64,000 nucleotides of DNA from positions 1-64,000 of the forward strand of contig JADNRV010000234.1 of the NCBI GenBank assembly GCA_015499995.1. The letters are read 5' to 3'. Below, piece by piece: positions 34,266-45,428 of this stretch; the stretch's first letter is position 1; every line of letters starts with the position of its first letter. Both the position numbers and the translations under genes were made by a program. Below the pieces are notes generated by a model. It ran no database searches. It had not been told where the DNA came from and worked only from the letters and a program-made list of their open reading frames with translations. This stretch comes from Flammula alnicola (lineage: Eukaryota > Basidiomycota > Agaricomycetes > Agaricales > Strophariaceae).

Positions 34266-35783
34266 ATGTCATTTTTCGCAAACACTGCGACCACCACGGG
34301 TGTAAGTGCCACCGGAAACACCTCCGCAACAGCAGAAAAGGATGTCGAAGTCATCGATCCACCCTCAGATGGGATATCCTCCTTATCCTTCTCGAGTCAA
34401 GCAGACTACCTGGCTATGGGGAGCTGGGATAATAGCGTACGTTTATCGACTACTTCTCAACTCATTCTCTTCAATTTCACCGAAATAGGTACGGATCTAC
34501 GAAGTGGGTGCGGGTGGACGGACCCAAGGAAAGGCCATGTATCATCACTCGGGCCCTGTGTTGAATGTATGCTGGAATAAGGTATGTAAATCCTATTCAC
34601 TTTCTGCGCGTAAAGTCGCGTTAAACTCGATTCGCACAGGATGGCACTAAGATTTTCTCTGGGGGCGCGGATAATGCTGGACGCATGTTCGACGTGACTA
34701 CCGGTCAAACCACTCAGGTTGCCCAACATGACGCCCCGATAAAAGTGGTTGGGTGGGTAGACGCCCCTCAAGCAGGAATCCTCGCGACGGGAAGTTGGGA
34801 TAAGACCATCAAGGTATGTTCTTGTTCCACTTGTTCTCTTTCATTTCCTAAACCTCGTCTTTTAGTACTGGGATTTGCGCACTCCCAATCCTGTTGCAAC
34901 TGTTCAATTGCCAGAACGATGCTATACTTTCGATATACAATACCCTTTAATGATCGTTGGAACCGCAGAACGTCATATTCAGATTTTCAATCTAACCAAC
35001 CCGAACAAAGCGTACAAGGTGTGATTGCTTTCGACGTTCGTCAGACCTTAAAACTTTTTTACTAAGATCATTATCTAGACTATACAGTCACCACTGAAGG
35101 GGCAGACCCGTGTCGTCTCATGTTTCACCATGTCTCCAACCGCCAGTGGTTTTGCTGTCGGGAGTGTGGAAGGGAGAGTTGCCATCCAGCGAGTAACAAA
35201 AACTGACACCTTTCTTGCTTTATTGCTAAAACATTGCCTAGATATGTCGAAGAAGAGGATCGACAGTGAGTAGAGATAGTTTGATCAAATCTATAATGGA
35301 CCTGACACCTCACAAATAGGAGAAACTACTCATTCAAATGTCATCGTCGTGACTCTGCTCCTAATGTCAAAGATCAAGCTTTGGTATACGCAGTAAACGA
35401 CATATGTTTCCACCCAGTCCACGGCACGTTCTCCACTTGCGGTTCGATGTTTTTATTCTCTTTTATTTCATCTTACTCACGAAACATTACAGGATCTGAT
35501 GGTATTATCAACTTCTGGGACAAGGATGCCCGCGCCCGCATAAAGAGTACGTATTTTGGCTATGCCTGTCCAGAAACTTGCTGAGCTATCATGGATAGCC
35601 TTCGATTCCGCTCCGGCGCCGATTGCCGCTACTGCGTTCAATCGCAACGGCGACATATTTGCCTATGCCGTATCTTATGACTGGTCAAAAGGTCATTCGA
35701 TTAACACGCCTGGAATGCCGAACAAAATCATGCTGCATTCCTGCAAGTATGAGGAGGTCAGAAAGAGGGCTGCACGGAAGTAG
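34266..35783 (+). CDS. RAE1: RAE1/Gle2 WD40-repeat mRNA export factor
   Basis: Nine exons: 34266-34436, 34489-34581, 34640-34813, 34866-35018, 35079-35188, 35242-35265, 35320-35441, 35493-35546 and 35599-35783; 361 residues, the usual length for yeast and animal RAE1/Gle2. WD-type blades are visible: MGSWDNSVRIYEV, SGGADNAGRMFDV, TGSWDKTIKYWDLR, GSVEGRVAIQYVEE and GSDGIINFWDKDARARIK. The C-terminal block YAVSYDWSKGH is characteristic of the family. RAE1 forms a seven-bladed propeller at the nuclear pore with Nup98 and acts in mRNA export and spindle assembly. Exon 6 is only 24 nt. The intron before it appears to use a GC donor (GCGAGT), required to keep frame and family sequence. Confidence 0.95.
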
Positions 35784-36689
35784 GAGTTAGGTTATATGTG
35801 CGTGCTCTTTATCCCCATTCTCCGTTATCTCTGTTTTACCTTATTTCATGCGACCTCTATGTTGTTTCTTTCATCGCTCAACCACTTTGTTATTGAACGA
35901 TAATAAAATGACAAAATGTTTCCTTTACACAATACTGTCAATAAATTTTTATTTACCAAAACAACGAGCAAAGCGAGCAAAACCCCTCAGCCCGGCGGTA
36001 CCTAGTAAGTAATTATTTGGCGTTCCTCACTTTCAGGAATATCCTTCAAAGGCCGGGTCAGCGTCCGGGTGCTGCCCGCCCATTCAGCTTGGCATGTTTC
36101 GCCAATTATTGATATGGCACAAATAGAATAGTCAGCTTGTCACGTCGTCTTCAGCGTGTAGTACTTGCTACCCCTGCGCTTTCCGGAATTCAAATTTCGA
36201 AGCTTTTCACAAAGAAGATGAGTACTAATATTTTTTTGAAACACGTTGGTTAATCTCAATAGGCTCTTGGAGTTGTTGGTTTGCATTTCCTCTAAATGGC
36301 AGGTCACCTGGATAAAGACATGCGTTGAAACTTGAAAAGCCTAAGCTCACACACGCTTGCCGACAGCTTCTGTTCCGAGTGTTCGACCGTCGCCATATGC
36401 GGACGTCGCTTCAAAATGCGGTGAATAACCAGGCGCCTGGCAGTCCCCGACAGGGTGGATTATTTTTGGCCAAAAGACCTCGACTGCTGGGCTGAGCAAC
36501 CCACTTCAGGCTACTTCATACTCACGTTCCAACTTCCAAGATCTGGAACCTAGCTAGCTCCTTCTAATATTCGAGAAAGATCCAAAAAAAGACAGACACC
36601 TTGAGCCACTTTCGTTGATTTCAGGCAGTCGAGATATTGCCGGACCCGCTGCCGTGGAAGAAAAGATGTCCTCTTATTAGTGATTGTCA

Positions 36690-36890
36690 CGGGTAACCCT
36701 GGGGTATTCCAGGGCTACCCGCACCCGCACCCGCGAAAAACCGTACCCGCACTGAAGGGTAGGGGTTTTCACGGGTCAGGGTAGAGGTTTTCACAAAACC
36801 CGGGGGTACACTAACCCGTGTGCGGGTAGGCCTCCAAAACTGACCAGGAAACCTCACAACGGCAATGCGGGTGTCAATTGACACCGCCAT
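36690..36890. repeat. ACCCGC / ACGGGT-rich repeat patch
   Basis: ACCCGCACCCGC, its reverse complement and CACGGGT words occur repeatedly in both orientations over about 150 bp. The arrangement could form hairpins. No ends were defined. Confidence 0.45.
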
Positions 36891-37142
36891 GCAGCGCTGC
36901 GAGGTTAGAAAGGTCGTGCAGATGATGCACCAGCATCAACATCCATGCTAGCATGTCGTCGTCGTCGTCAGTACGTCGGTGGGCATTGTACACTTAAAAT
37001 GTAAGTTATAACTTAAAACCAGACCACAAAATTTTGGGGATGTTAGTGCATATTTAGATAGGTTATATATAGGTATATTCAAGGCCGAAAGCACTAAGGA
37101 ATTGGCGGACCCGTTCTCGAGATATGGGGGGGGAAATGTACT

Positions 37143-37230
37143 TGCGACATTACGTCCTTACGTCCTTACGCCCATGCGACCTTACGTCCATGGGACCTTA
37201 CGTATGACTTTACGCCCATATGGTATTACA
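37143..37230. repeat. CTTACG minisatellite
   Basis: CTTACGTCC, CTTACGCCC and CTTACGTAT words recur every 10-16 bp, followed by further TTACG words up to about 37,400. Confidence 0.5.
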
Positions 37231-37400
37231 GATAACCTTACACTACTACAATGTTATACCATAGAACCCATGAAAACCTATACTGCGCCGCCCTCGCGCG
37301 CGTCGCCAATATGTGACCATGTGACCTATGATGTATCGCGCACGTCGCGTTCACTTTCGTCACGCACTGCTCATCTTACGCTGCTCACATTACGCCCTCG

Positions 37401-38028
37401 ATGCACGCTACAACCGAAATCGTCGTTCTTTGTCTGGTTCTTATCGTTTCTATTGTTACTGGTATGTTTCTATTCTTTTTTCTTTAGTACTCGACGTAAT
37501 CTAAAGGCTTTTAGAATTAACAAAGCGCTTGCTTCGCCGAGTGCTTCCCGCGATCTGTAGGTGGGCTGGCGGTAAGTACTCGTTCCGTGTATCAGAAAGA
37601 TTCGCTAACCGTGTTCCAAGTGCCTCTCGACAAGAACGTGACTGTCACTGGCGGTCAGTTTGTCTCCGTCGCGGGCAATATGTACATTGACTCAATCTCT
37701 CAAAGTAAGTACTTGTTTTTTTTTTCTACGTGCAAAACTCTGACGAGATCTCTTAGGTCGCCCGCTTGAATCGACTTTGGAGCGGGAGGGGGATTTGATC
37801 ATCAACGGGGGAACTTTTTTGGACGTCGCTGGGGGTGTCTACATTGGGCGTGGTAAGCATTTCCCTTGTAGTATCTCGATTTTGCTAACTTTTTCGTACC
37901 CTTTCAATCTGTCTACTTTACGTTTACTATTGTATTCTCAACTATCTAATAAAAATGCAATGATTCGATCACCCAGAATGATGAAAGAAATAAGCGAGAG
38001 TTATAAAAATGTATATAGAATTGTTTGA
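37401..38028 (+). CDS. Small gene: N-terminal hydrophobic segment plus two Gly-Gly/Val-Ala-Gly repeat exons
   Basis: Exons 37401-37461, 37515-37571, 37621-37704 and 37757-37852 all join in phase 1 across 49-53-bp GT/AG introns. The frame then reads through to a TGA at 38026-38028 or splices on further. The first exon encodes a strongly hydrophobic signal-anchor-like segment (EIVVLCLVLIVSIV). Exons 3 and 4 each encode the same motif: TGGQFVSVAGNMYID and NGGTFLDVAGGVYIG. Such GG-x-F-x-V-AGN repeats are seen near the N-termini of various agaricomycete signalling proteins and resemble amyloid-type motifs, but that reading is inference. The 3' end is uncertain, and the gene may be the 5' remnant of a longer one. 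Confidence 0.5.
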
Positions 38029-38306
38029 TCCATCCAAAATTTTGTGTTCCGTCCATATCATCCATCTCAGCCGTGCTATTTTCTAGTACATGAGCCTCAC
38101 AGGTCTGGTAACTTTTCTAAATAGCATAAAGTGGTAGACGAATTCTACTAGATGCAGGAATATATTTTGCTAGGATATCCAATATAGATGCGCGTCTAAA
38201 AATAGCATGATGCGTAGAAATATATCATGACCTGCGTCAATACTGAAAGAGCTTGTTAAAAGGTGCAGCTGGTGGATGTACATTGAACATTTCCAATGGC
38301 AGTGTT
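38029..38306. other. AT-rich spacer, no gene
   Basis: No frame or repeat recognised. Confidence 0.4.
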
Positions 38307-38311
38307 GCGCA

Positions 38312-38707
38312 TTTGCGCAGTGATTTGCTGACAGAAGCGACTGATAGAGCCATGACTACAAAGCTTTCACTTTGAGATCTGATGACGGCGTGAGTAGGCG
38401 AAAGGACTTTTTCTGACCCAGAGGCGTCATTCCAAGGCTTGGCCAAGGGTGCGTTTGCGCAGTGATTTGTTGACAGCCATGACTACAAAGCTTTCACTTT
38501 GAGATCTGATGATGGCGCGAGTAGGTGAAAGGACTTTTTCTGACCCAGAGGCGTCATTCCAAGGCTTGGCCAAGGGCGCGTTTGCGCAGTGATTTGTTGA
38601 CAGCCATGACTACAAAGCTTTCACTTTGAGATCTGATGATGGCGCGAGTAGGTGAAAGGACTTTTTCCGACCCAGAGGCGTCATTCCAAGGCTTGGCCAA
38701 GGGCGCG
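38312..38707. repeat. Three tandem copies of a 127-142-bp unit upstream of the TET/JBP gene
   Basis: The word TTTGCGCAGTGATTTG starts at or next to 38312, 38454 and 38581. Copies 2 and 3 are 127 bp apart and nearly identical. Copy 1 carries about 15 extra bases. Each includes CTTTCACTTTGAGATCTGATGA and a GGCTTGGCCAAGG palindrome. The array ends about 250 bp before the start of the dioxygenase gene, so it could act in its promoter, but nothing shows that. Confidence 0.8.
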
Positions 38708-38960
38708 TTCACAACGTCCGATTTCCCGATTCAATTCTGCGAGTGCGCTGAATGCAGGAGGGAGGCCGAGGGAGAAAGGCTGAAATGAGCGACCTCTATC
38801 CCACACCCCTCCACATCGACTTGGATAGCCTTCACATAGCATTGGGATCTTCGACACCAACACAGCCCCACTGCACAGCATTGAGACATGCGAGGCATTG
38901 CCTCAGACTTTCAAAACGCTTATAAGCCGCTCACAAGTGAACGAAATAATCCAATCAATC

Positions 38961-40624
38961 ATGGATTCTAGACGCCCGTCACCAGGAGTGAGTCTTTTAT
39001 TCCTCTTCTAAAATTTTGCTTGTTTACTGTAGGGCCAGCCATCACACGAACCAGCCGCCAAGCGACGAAAGCACAAGAATCCTGCTATAGCCGTGACGAA
39101 GCCAGAACTGGAAACAGTTCCGAGTGGGACCATGGGCGGGACGCAACTCCGCAGCGTGGAGTCGATGTTGCGCAAGCAGCAAAACTTTGACCAGAAGCGC
39201 CTCCAGGTATACATAAAATACGCCCAGAAAATCAAGATTACACTTAGTCTTAGGCAACTGGAAAAGAACCTGTCGCCATCAGAAGTCCAGGAGCTGGAAA
39301 GGATATGTACCGAGGACCTTGGTCCTAAGAAGGCCGCGCAGTGCATGTCCGCCCAGTTTGTTGACAAGCACAACAAGCCTATCCTTTTCTATTTTGGCTC
39401 CAGAGTCCTGACCAATACACCTCCAGTGAGTAAACAAATACATTATTCTAGTGCATCAGGCTGATTCAAAGTGACGAAGCTCAAAATTCAGCAGTCCAAG
39501 CAGTACAAAGGACGGACAAAGGAGGATCTGAAAGCACTAGAGAAGAAGGGTGCCACAGTGCTGGCTGATGGCTTGAGCGTGAGTCCATCGTTCTATGTAT
39601 TTGCATGCACAGCCAACTAAATATAAACCCGTCAGCCTCAGAAATGCGAGCGCTATCAGCTCGCTTGTCAAAGTCTATGCGCCGACGTTCCCCTCCATAG
39701 CCGGTTTGACAACACGCGACATGAAGGCACCAATATAATGAAATACAAGACAGATGATGACATGGAAATAGATAGTGGGAGTGATATGCCGGACGATTCC
39801 GACGAAGAAGAGGTAAATCCGAAGGCGTATGATCTCACGGACACGCAGAATAGCGGATTAGAGAAAGGAGAGCAAGCCGGTGTTGTCCATCTTGTTCATG
39901 GATGGATTCAACAAGGTCAGCCCTTGAAAGTGCGTCGTTTCTTTCATATGTTGGAACATGAACTCACGGAATGCTTCAAGGGTCTTTTTATTTCTGGGGA
40001 TATCTCCCACACGAGCACGAGCATGGCCGGCTCTGGGTCATATTACTATTTGACCCAGTCAATCGCTGTTTCGCTCTCTGAAATGTTCAAGGTCGCCTTT
40101 CCCGAGTGGCACGCCAAATATCGCAAGGCTTTTGAAGCGGGGGTCTGGATGAGCTGCGATCCTGGTCCATACCTTGGGCGTGCGATCATCTACAAGCTTC
40201 AAGGCCGCCTTCACAGGGACCGCCATGATCTTGGACCATCTGCATCCTTTGGTGTAGGGAATTATACCGGGGGAGAGATGCTCTTCCCACAATTCAACGC
40301 AAAATTCTCGTAAGTCTTTCTATCTATTTCTGACCAGAATAAACATCTAATGGTCTTTAAAGTTATGATCCTGGTCATGTCTGCATTTTTTATTCCAGCA
40401 GGATCTATCACAAAGTCGCCAAATTCACTCCTCTGAAGCAGACAGCAGAGCAGAAAGAGCAAAATATCACTCCAGGAAGAATAGGAACTGTATTCTTCTT
40501 TCCTTCTGAAAGCTACAAGATCCTTCATGACAAGAAGCCAAGATGGGGTTACAATACGGGATTTGGTCAAAATGCACACCTTGTAGAGGATGCTTATCCC
40601 ATCTCAGAAGACTTCTCAGAGTAA
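38961..40624 (+). CDS. TET/JBP-type 2-oxoglutarate/Fe(II) dioxygenase
   Basis: Five exons: 38961-38987, 39033-39425, 39492-39578, 39636-40309 and 40363-40624; 480 residues. The C-terminal third is a double-stranded beta-helix dioxygenase: iron-binding His362 and Asp364 (GRLHRDRHD), the strand NYTGGEMLFPQF, distal iron ligand His410 (RIYHKVAKF) and the likely 2-oxoglutarate-binding Arg433 (TPGRIGTVFFF). The order and spacing match fungal TET/JBP-like enzymes, which oxidise 5-methylcytosine (or related bases) in DNA and are expanded in basidiomycetes, often near KDZ transposons. The N-terminus is basic and probably nuclear; an acidic stretch lies at about residues 205-235. No frameshift or stop is seen. 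It converges on the BAH/PHD-like gene, with stop codons 25 bp apart. Substrate is inferred from family only. Confidence 0.82.
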
Positions 40625-40649
40625 ATGACAATAATTATTAGCTACTTGA

Positions 40650-41918
40650 CTAAATAAGATGTTTGCACTTCTGACATACGTAGAACTTAGGTCCTGAGAG
40701 TGAGATATAGGAGACGAACGACTCTCCTACGACAGATTTCCAGTCCGAAACTGTCACGCTATCTCGACGAAGCCGTCTGGCCTTATTGATGAGCCTTGCC
40801 AAGCCAGCGATCATCCAGTCTCCAGGAGGAGAGGGCAATGCACCACGGACCACCAGTGCCATTCGAATCATATGCTCAAGTGGGCCACTCATCCTCTTGG
40901 TCCGGAAGGGCATCCCAATGCAAGTAGGATGGTACCATACCGCACATGTTTTGCAATACCGCTGCTCGTCCAGAACTGGGCTGTACACCTCATTGCAGGT
41001 GCAATGCCGATTCACATTCTAGAAAGAAAGAAAAAACTCAGCGAGCGACATGTAAAATACAAAGCGACACTTACCTTCAGCACGCCATAGTCCTTTGTCG
41101 GCTGTGCTGACCCTCTCCAAGTTAGGATAAACCTGTGAAACCAGGATGACTGCTTGATAGGCCTAGTCAGGGCATCGTTGTCATCAAAGAAATGAACAGT
41201 CAATTTTGCTGTAAATGGCGTCAGAAAAATATAGGGGAGAATCTATCTAAATGGATAGCACACATTGTATGCAAAGAGGGTCTATGACGTCCTTGTGGGT
41301 CGACAAGACCAGTTCTGCATTGCCCATCCGCTTGATGATGGATCTATCTCTGTATCCCCCTGATTGAATAACAAGGAAAAGAAGAGAGAGAGAGAAAACA
41401 ACGCACTTGTCTGTGAGCTTGACACCTTCAAGCTGAGACGGCGTATAAAACCACGCTCCCACCACCCATTTCTTTCCTGTTGCCCTATCTTTGTGCAAGG
41501 ACACTATTTGCATCTTCCAATATTCATGTGGGTCAATCACCGACGCATCCAGGTCAATCCCCTCATGGACTACGAAGACGCTGAAAAAAAAAAAAAGACA
41601 TAAGGAATATAATATATAGGAATATAGGAATACGCACCAATCATTTGCTCGGAGCGTCTCTGCTAATTCCTCGTTATCCTCCCCGGCCTTCAAGACCTCG
41701 AGTGCGTCGAACTGGGGCATCTTCAGAACTGCTGAAAGGGGAGGACATTGGTCAGGTCCAGGACTATGCCGCTGTTGCGTCTGGCGTCTGCTTCGGCCTT
41801 TTCTCGCCTGGTGTTTGATCTTTTTGGCGGCGTCTTCTGCAGCCGCGCGCTTCTTTCCTGTCCTGTTTACGGCGGACGTCCCAGATGGTTCTCGTAAACG
41901 GATTTGCGTGCGGGCCAT
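40650..41918 (-). CDS. BAH-domain protein with a C-terminal PHD-like zinc finger
   Basis: It starts at 41918 (MARTQIRLREPSG). A basic N-terminus (residues 1-70) precedes a BAH-like region (DPHEYWKMQIVSLHKD ... KWVVGAWFYTPSQL, then GNAELVLSTHKDVIDP). The C-terminus has a PHD-like cysteine pattern (HCTC, YCKTC, WYHPTC and a distant FYVCQKC). BAH and PHD modules read nucleosomes or histone tails, so a chromatin role beside a DNA-oxidising enzyme is plausible but inferred. Exons: 41918-41638, 41580 to about 41407, about 41360-41260, about 41200-41078 and 41022-40650. At 41355-41407 the obvious 47-bp intron does not keep frame, whereas reading through does, so either the intron is retained or one G too many lies in the G5 run. 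Confidence 0.65.
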
Positions 41919-42270
41919 GAGGACGTGAGATGCGATCTGAGAAGAAATGTCCAAAAGAGTTGAGCGTGACGTGGCCAGTGTTCCATCATAAATTCCATCA
42001 TCCAGTGGCTGTGATCTTCCAGTTCCGGATCAAAGAGTGGACGCCGATGTACTATTATTGTAAGTTTCTGTAATCTAAATGGTCTGTCTATTCTATAAAT
42101 GTATCTAGCAAATCTTCCAATCCTCTATTATGTTCCTGAGCTCCTCCACCTTTTCTCTGGTGGCTCTATTTCTATTTGGCCATGGATTGTTATTGCTAAG
42201 GTAACTTATAAGCACCTTGCATGTCCTGCAAACCGTCTTTTTAAACTTGAGAGACGACAGTTAACAATCC
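41919..42270. other. Spacer between two leftward genes
   Basis: About 350 bp without a convincing frame, probably the promoter of the BAH gene. A longer gene joining both neighbours by an intron here cannot be excluded. Confidence 0.4.
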
Positions 42271-44027
42271 TCAGAATATGATTATATAAAACGAACTTAC
42301 CAGTAACTCTTCGGAACTGTTTCCCAATTCAGACAGACACGTCTTATTTGGGATATTTTTATAAGTCGCAAGGCTCTCTACCGCGCTCTGCACATTTGCA
42401 AGGTTGCCAGGGGTTTTGAAATACGAGAGGACTTGAATGAACTGCTTGAAGAAGGCCTCACCTTTCATCTCAGGAACGCAAATCGTCAATGATGACTGGC
42501 TACTTGATTGGCTCCTTTGTGCCTCAGACGAGCTAGTAGCACCGGCCTCATACCCACTTTCACCGCCTGCAATTGCCCGTCTGCTTTTCAGGGCGCGCAC
42601 TTTCGTTGGGCTTACAATCCTTTCCACGCGTTCTGAACGAACTGGTTGTTTCATAAGCTTCATAAGCTTGATGCGGTGTTTCGTTGGCCCATTTCCTTCT
42701 CGTGTCCTGTGAAAGGGCCTGTTCTCCTCCGCTCGGGCTACTTTCGATTTCTTGCCTGTACCTTGCAAGATGGGCGACGGATACTCCAGGGGCGGGGCCG
42801 GGGTCGTGATATCATTTTCCCGACTGGATGGTCCAAGAGGTGAGACCGGATTCACGTCCATGTCTCGGCAGCTCTCGTATTCTCCATTATCCATCGGGGA
42901 CCAGTCCATTGGATGTGTCGGTGACTGATCTGGCTGGGGACCTATGAAGCCACAGGTCAGAATAATATTAAAATAAGATTTGTGGAGCAATACCTTTTTT
43001 TGGCGTCTCAGGCGATGTCGCAGGCGGCATCGCAGGCGGTGTCGCAGGTGGTGTATCCCACATGTGTGCTAATAATGTTGAACAATCACTTCAGAATATT
43101 ATGCATGCTATGCGGAGACTCACAGTCATCATCCTCAGCATGATTTCCTGTAGATGAAATTTATTTATTTAGTGAATATAATTTATCAGAATCAATGGAA
43201 CAGACATACCCTCAGTCATAGTCTCCTCCTGTTCCTCCTCCCCATGAGCGGTTGTCGAATGCGAACCTGGCGCTGTACATGTATTGTTAACTACATATTT
43301 CATACATTATCCTGGCACGCGTTACCCTTCTCGAGCAGTTCGCCCTCCTTGTTTCTCCCAGGCACCGGTTGTACTTCATAAACTAACGGAATTTATCGTA
43401 AGAAAAACAAGAAAAGGAATGAAAAGTAAAAAAAAACTCACACTTTGGGTATATATGCTCCGGGCGCAGCCCAGCCTTCAAACCCTTCCCCGGCCAACCC
43501 CCCGGCATCTCCTTGAGACTTGGAACGGTGTCCTTCCACTCCGAGCGAGCTACAAGGCAAAGAAAAAACATCAACGAATGGAGAAAAAGAAAAGAAAATA
43601 AATAACGTACCATTTTCGAACACACGGTGGGCGCCGCTGCTGAAAGCCACCAGTCGCAGACGGTCGAACTTCTTGAGGGCGACTGCGTCTTTCACCTGCT
43701 CGCCAAACGACTTCTCAGGCGGCATACCCTCGTCCCGGCTTTCCTCTACAGGTGCCTTCTGGTGCATGCGTGCCTTCCCCTTGCTGCGAGTGGTTGGGGG
43801 GCCGGAGCGATCCGGGTCGACGTCGTCCTTGTAGCTGTCGTCGCTGCTTTTGCGAGCGGCTATATTCGAACATAGTCAAGAGTGGAAACACGTATGATAT
43901 TAATAGATACTCACCTTTATTGCACTTACGTGGCCCGATTGGGGAGCTTGCACGTCCTACACGTGTTGCGAGTCAGTGACGATGCACAGAGACAGAGGTT
44001 GTACAAAAGACGCGTACTTTTGGTCAT
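42271..44027 (-). CDS. Basic, proline-rich nuclear-type protein of unknown function
   Basis: Many short exons: 44027-44018 (only 10 nt), about 43953-43912, about 43862-43612, about 43553-43440, then several 25-75-nt exons between 43,390 and 43,010, and a long last exon from about 42955 to 42271. Phases agree at those I checked (phase 1 at most). The N-terminus is Arg/Lys/Ser-rich. The middle has a PPATPPAMPPATSP-like repeat. The last exon has basic patches and a helical C-terminus. I recognise no domain. It lies head-to-tail behind the BAH/PHD-like gene and may work with it, but this is position only. Boundaries of the small exons are approximate. Confidence 0.5.
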
Positions 44028-44375
44028 TTTCGCGTGGGCGTAAGCTCGTGGGGCTCATGGGGTTCGCAGTGACGAAGAATAGAGCGTAAGGTCAGCAGCG
44101 CGAGACGATCGGCGGCGGCGAAGGGGAGCGTAAAGTCGGTTGTTGTGGAAGGAAAGAAAAAGTTGTACCGGAAACGATCGGAAATGGAATCCGGCAGATG
44201 CCGGCGTTTGAGCTCGGGCCCGGAAATCGGAGATCTCGGCTTTTCGACTTAAGGCCGACGTGTTCGGACGTTCGGCATATGTCCGGATGTTTCCGCAGTT
44301 TAAACTCAGCTCTCCACGTCAACGGTTCGACTTGTCTTCTCTTTTTTCGTCTTCCTGCACACGCAGAACTTCTGC
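44028..44375. other. Intergenic, no gene
   Basis: Upstream region of the leftward gene. No repeats recognised except short CGGACGTTCGG words. Confidence 0.4.
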
Positions 44376-44627
44376 GGTTATGGGACTATATTGCTAGGGA
44401 TCCCTAGGGATTTTTAGTAGGGATCCCTAGGGACGGAGTAGGGATGCAGAGAGATGGTGTAGGGATGCAGAGAGTTGGCGCAGGGACGGTGTAGGGATTG
44501 CGGAGGGACAGTGTAGGAATTGCGGAGGGACAGTGTAGGGATTGCGGAGGGACAGTGTAGGGATTGCGGAGGGACAGTGTAGGGACAGCATAGATATGGT
44601 GGCGTGGGGCTCAGTGCACCCCACGGG
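44376..44627. repeat. 252-bp satellite block, left copy
   Basis: It contains two TAGGGATCCCTAGGGA palindromes, then about five copies of a 22-bp unit (GGGATTGCGGAGGGACAGTGTA) and a GGCGTGGGGCTC(A/G)GTGCACCCC segment. It is identical to 47777-48028 except for one base I can see. It ends at the TTAGGG run. Confidence 0.9.
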
Positions 44628-44640
44628 TTAGGGTTAGGGT
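44626..44640 (+). repeat. Interstitial telomeric repeat (GGTTAGGGTTAGGGT)
   Basis: Two and a half TTAGGG units join the satellite block to the 3' end of an antisense Penelope-like unit. A second, shorter run (GGTTAGGGT) lies at 45031-45039 before the second unit. The G-rich strand is the + strand, so the chromosome end would once have been to the right. Confidence 0.8.
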
Positions 44641-45428
44641 AGTGGAGATCCTCACCACTGCCGGAGCAGTGGCAAGGGCGTACCGTTGTGTTGGGGTTCA
44701 AGCGGGATGCAAAAGGGCTCAAGTCGTCTTGACTTGAAAGCAACTTTTCGGTTGAACCTCTTCAGTGCATCCTGGCTCGTATTTATACTGCCTGAGCATA
44801 GGCAGTGTACCAACGTGCGGGTATTATTGCGTGAGATGGCGCAATAATGGTGCGATAAGGTGTGTTAAGCCTTGCCGTCCAAGCCGACCCACGGTTCTTA
44901 GCTTCCGCCTGGACAGGTGACCGCGAACGGACCCATCGAAGCATGGCATGAAACACGCGGCCGATTACCCGGAACCCATGCATGTACTTTTCATACATGA
45001 CTCACGTTCCAGCAGCATGTGGTGGGGCTAGGTTAGGGTAGTGGAGATCCTCACCACCGCCGGAGCAGTGGCAAGGGCGTACCGTTGTGTTGGGGTTCAA
45101 GCGGGATGCAAAAGGGCTCAAGTCGTCTTGACTTGAAAGCAACTTTTCGGTTGAACCTCTTCAGTGCATCCTGGCTCGTATTTATACTGCCTGAGCATAG
45201 GCAGTGTACCAACGTGCGGGTATTATTGCGCGAGATGGCGCAATAATGGTGCGATAAGGTGTGTTAAGCCTTGCCGTCCAAGCCGACCCACGGTTCTTAG
45301 CTTCCGCCTGGACAGGTGACCGCGAACGGACCCATCGAAGCATGGCATGAAACACGCGGCCGATTACCCGGAACCCATGCATGTACTTTTCATACATGAC
45401 TCACGTTCCAGCAGCATGTGGTGGGGCC
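44641..45428 (-). repeat. Two copies of a ~389-bp unit, each preceded by TTAGGG, likely Penelope 3' ends
   Basis: Units 44641-45029 and 45040-45428 are almost identical (period 399 bp). Each starts (A)GTGGAGATCCTCACCAC directly after a telomeric run. In the antisense sense they would be the 3' end of an element. The first is cut short by the next telomeric run, while the second continues into further sequence. No hammerhead ribozyme core was found by eye. Confidence 0.7.

Larger units (their letters stand above)
35784..37400. other. No supported gene; two repeat patches
   Basis: No recognised frame. It holds an ACCCGCACCCGC/ACGGGT-rich patch (about 36,690-36,890) and a CCTTACGTCC/CTTACGCCC minisatellite (about 37,143-37,230). 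Confidence 0.5.

Noticed and set aside
41355..41407. 47-bp intron in the BAH gene
   Set aside because: Its ends look right (GTGCGT ... CAG), but removing it breaks the frame, so it was not forced into the model.
44783..44998. Repeated 71-codon frames at 44.8 and 45.2 kb (minus strand)
   Set aside because: They are near-identical only because the 389-bp unit is duplicated. No start context or domain. Treated as Penelope 3' non-coding sequence.
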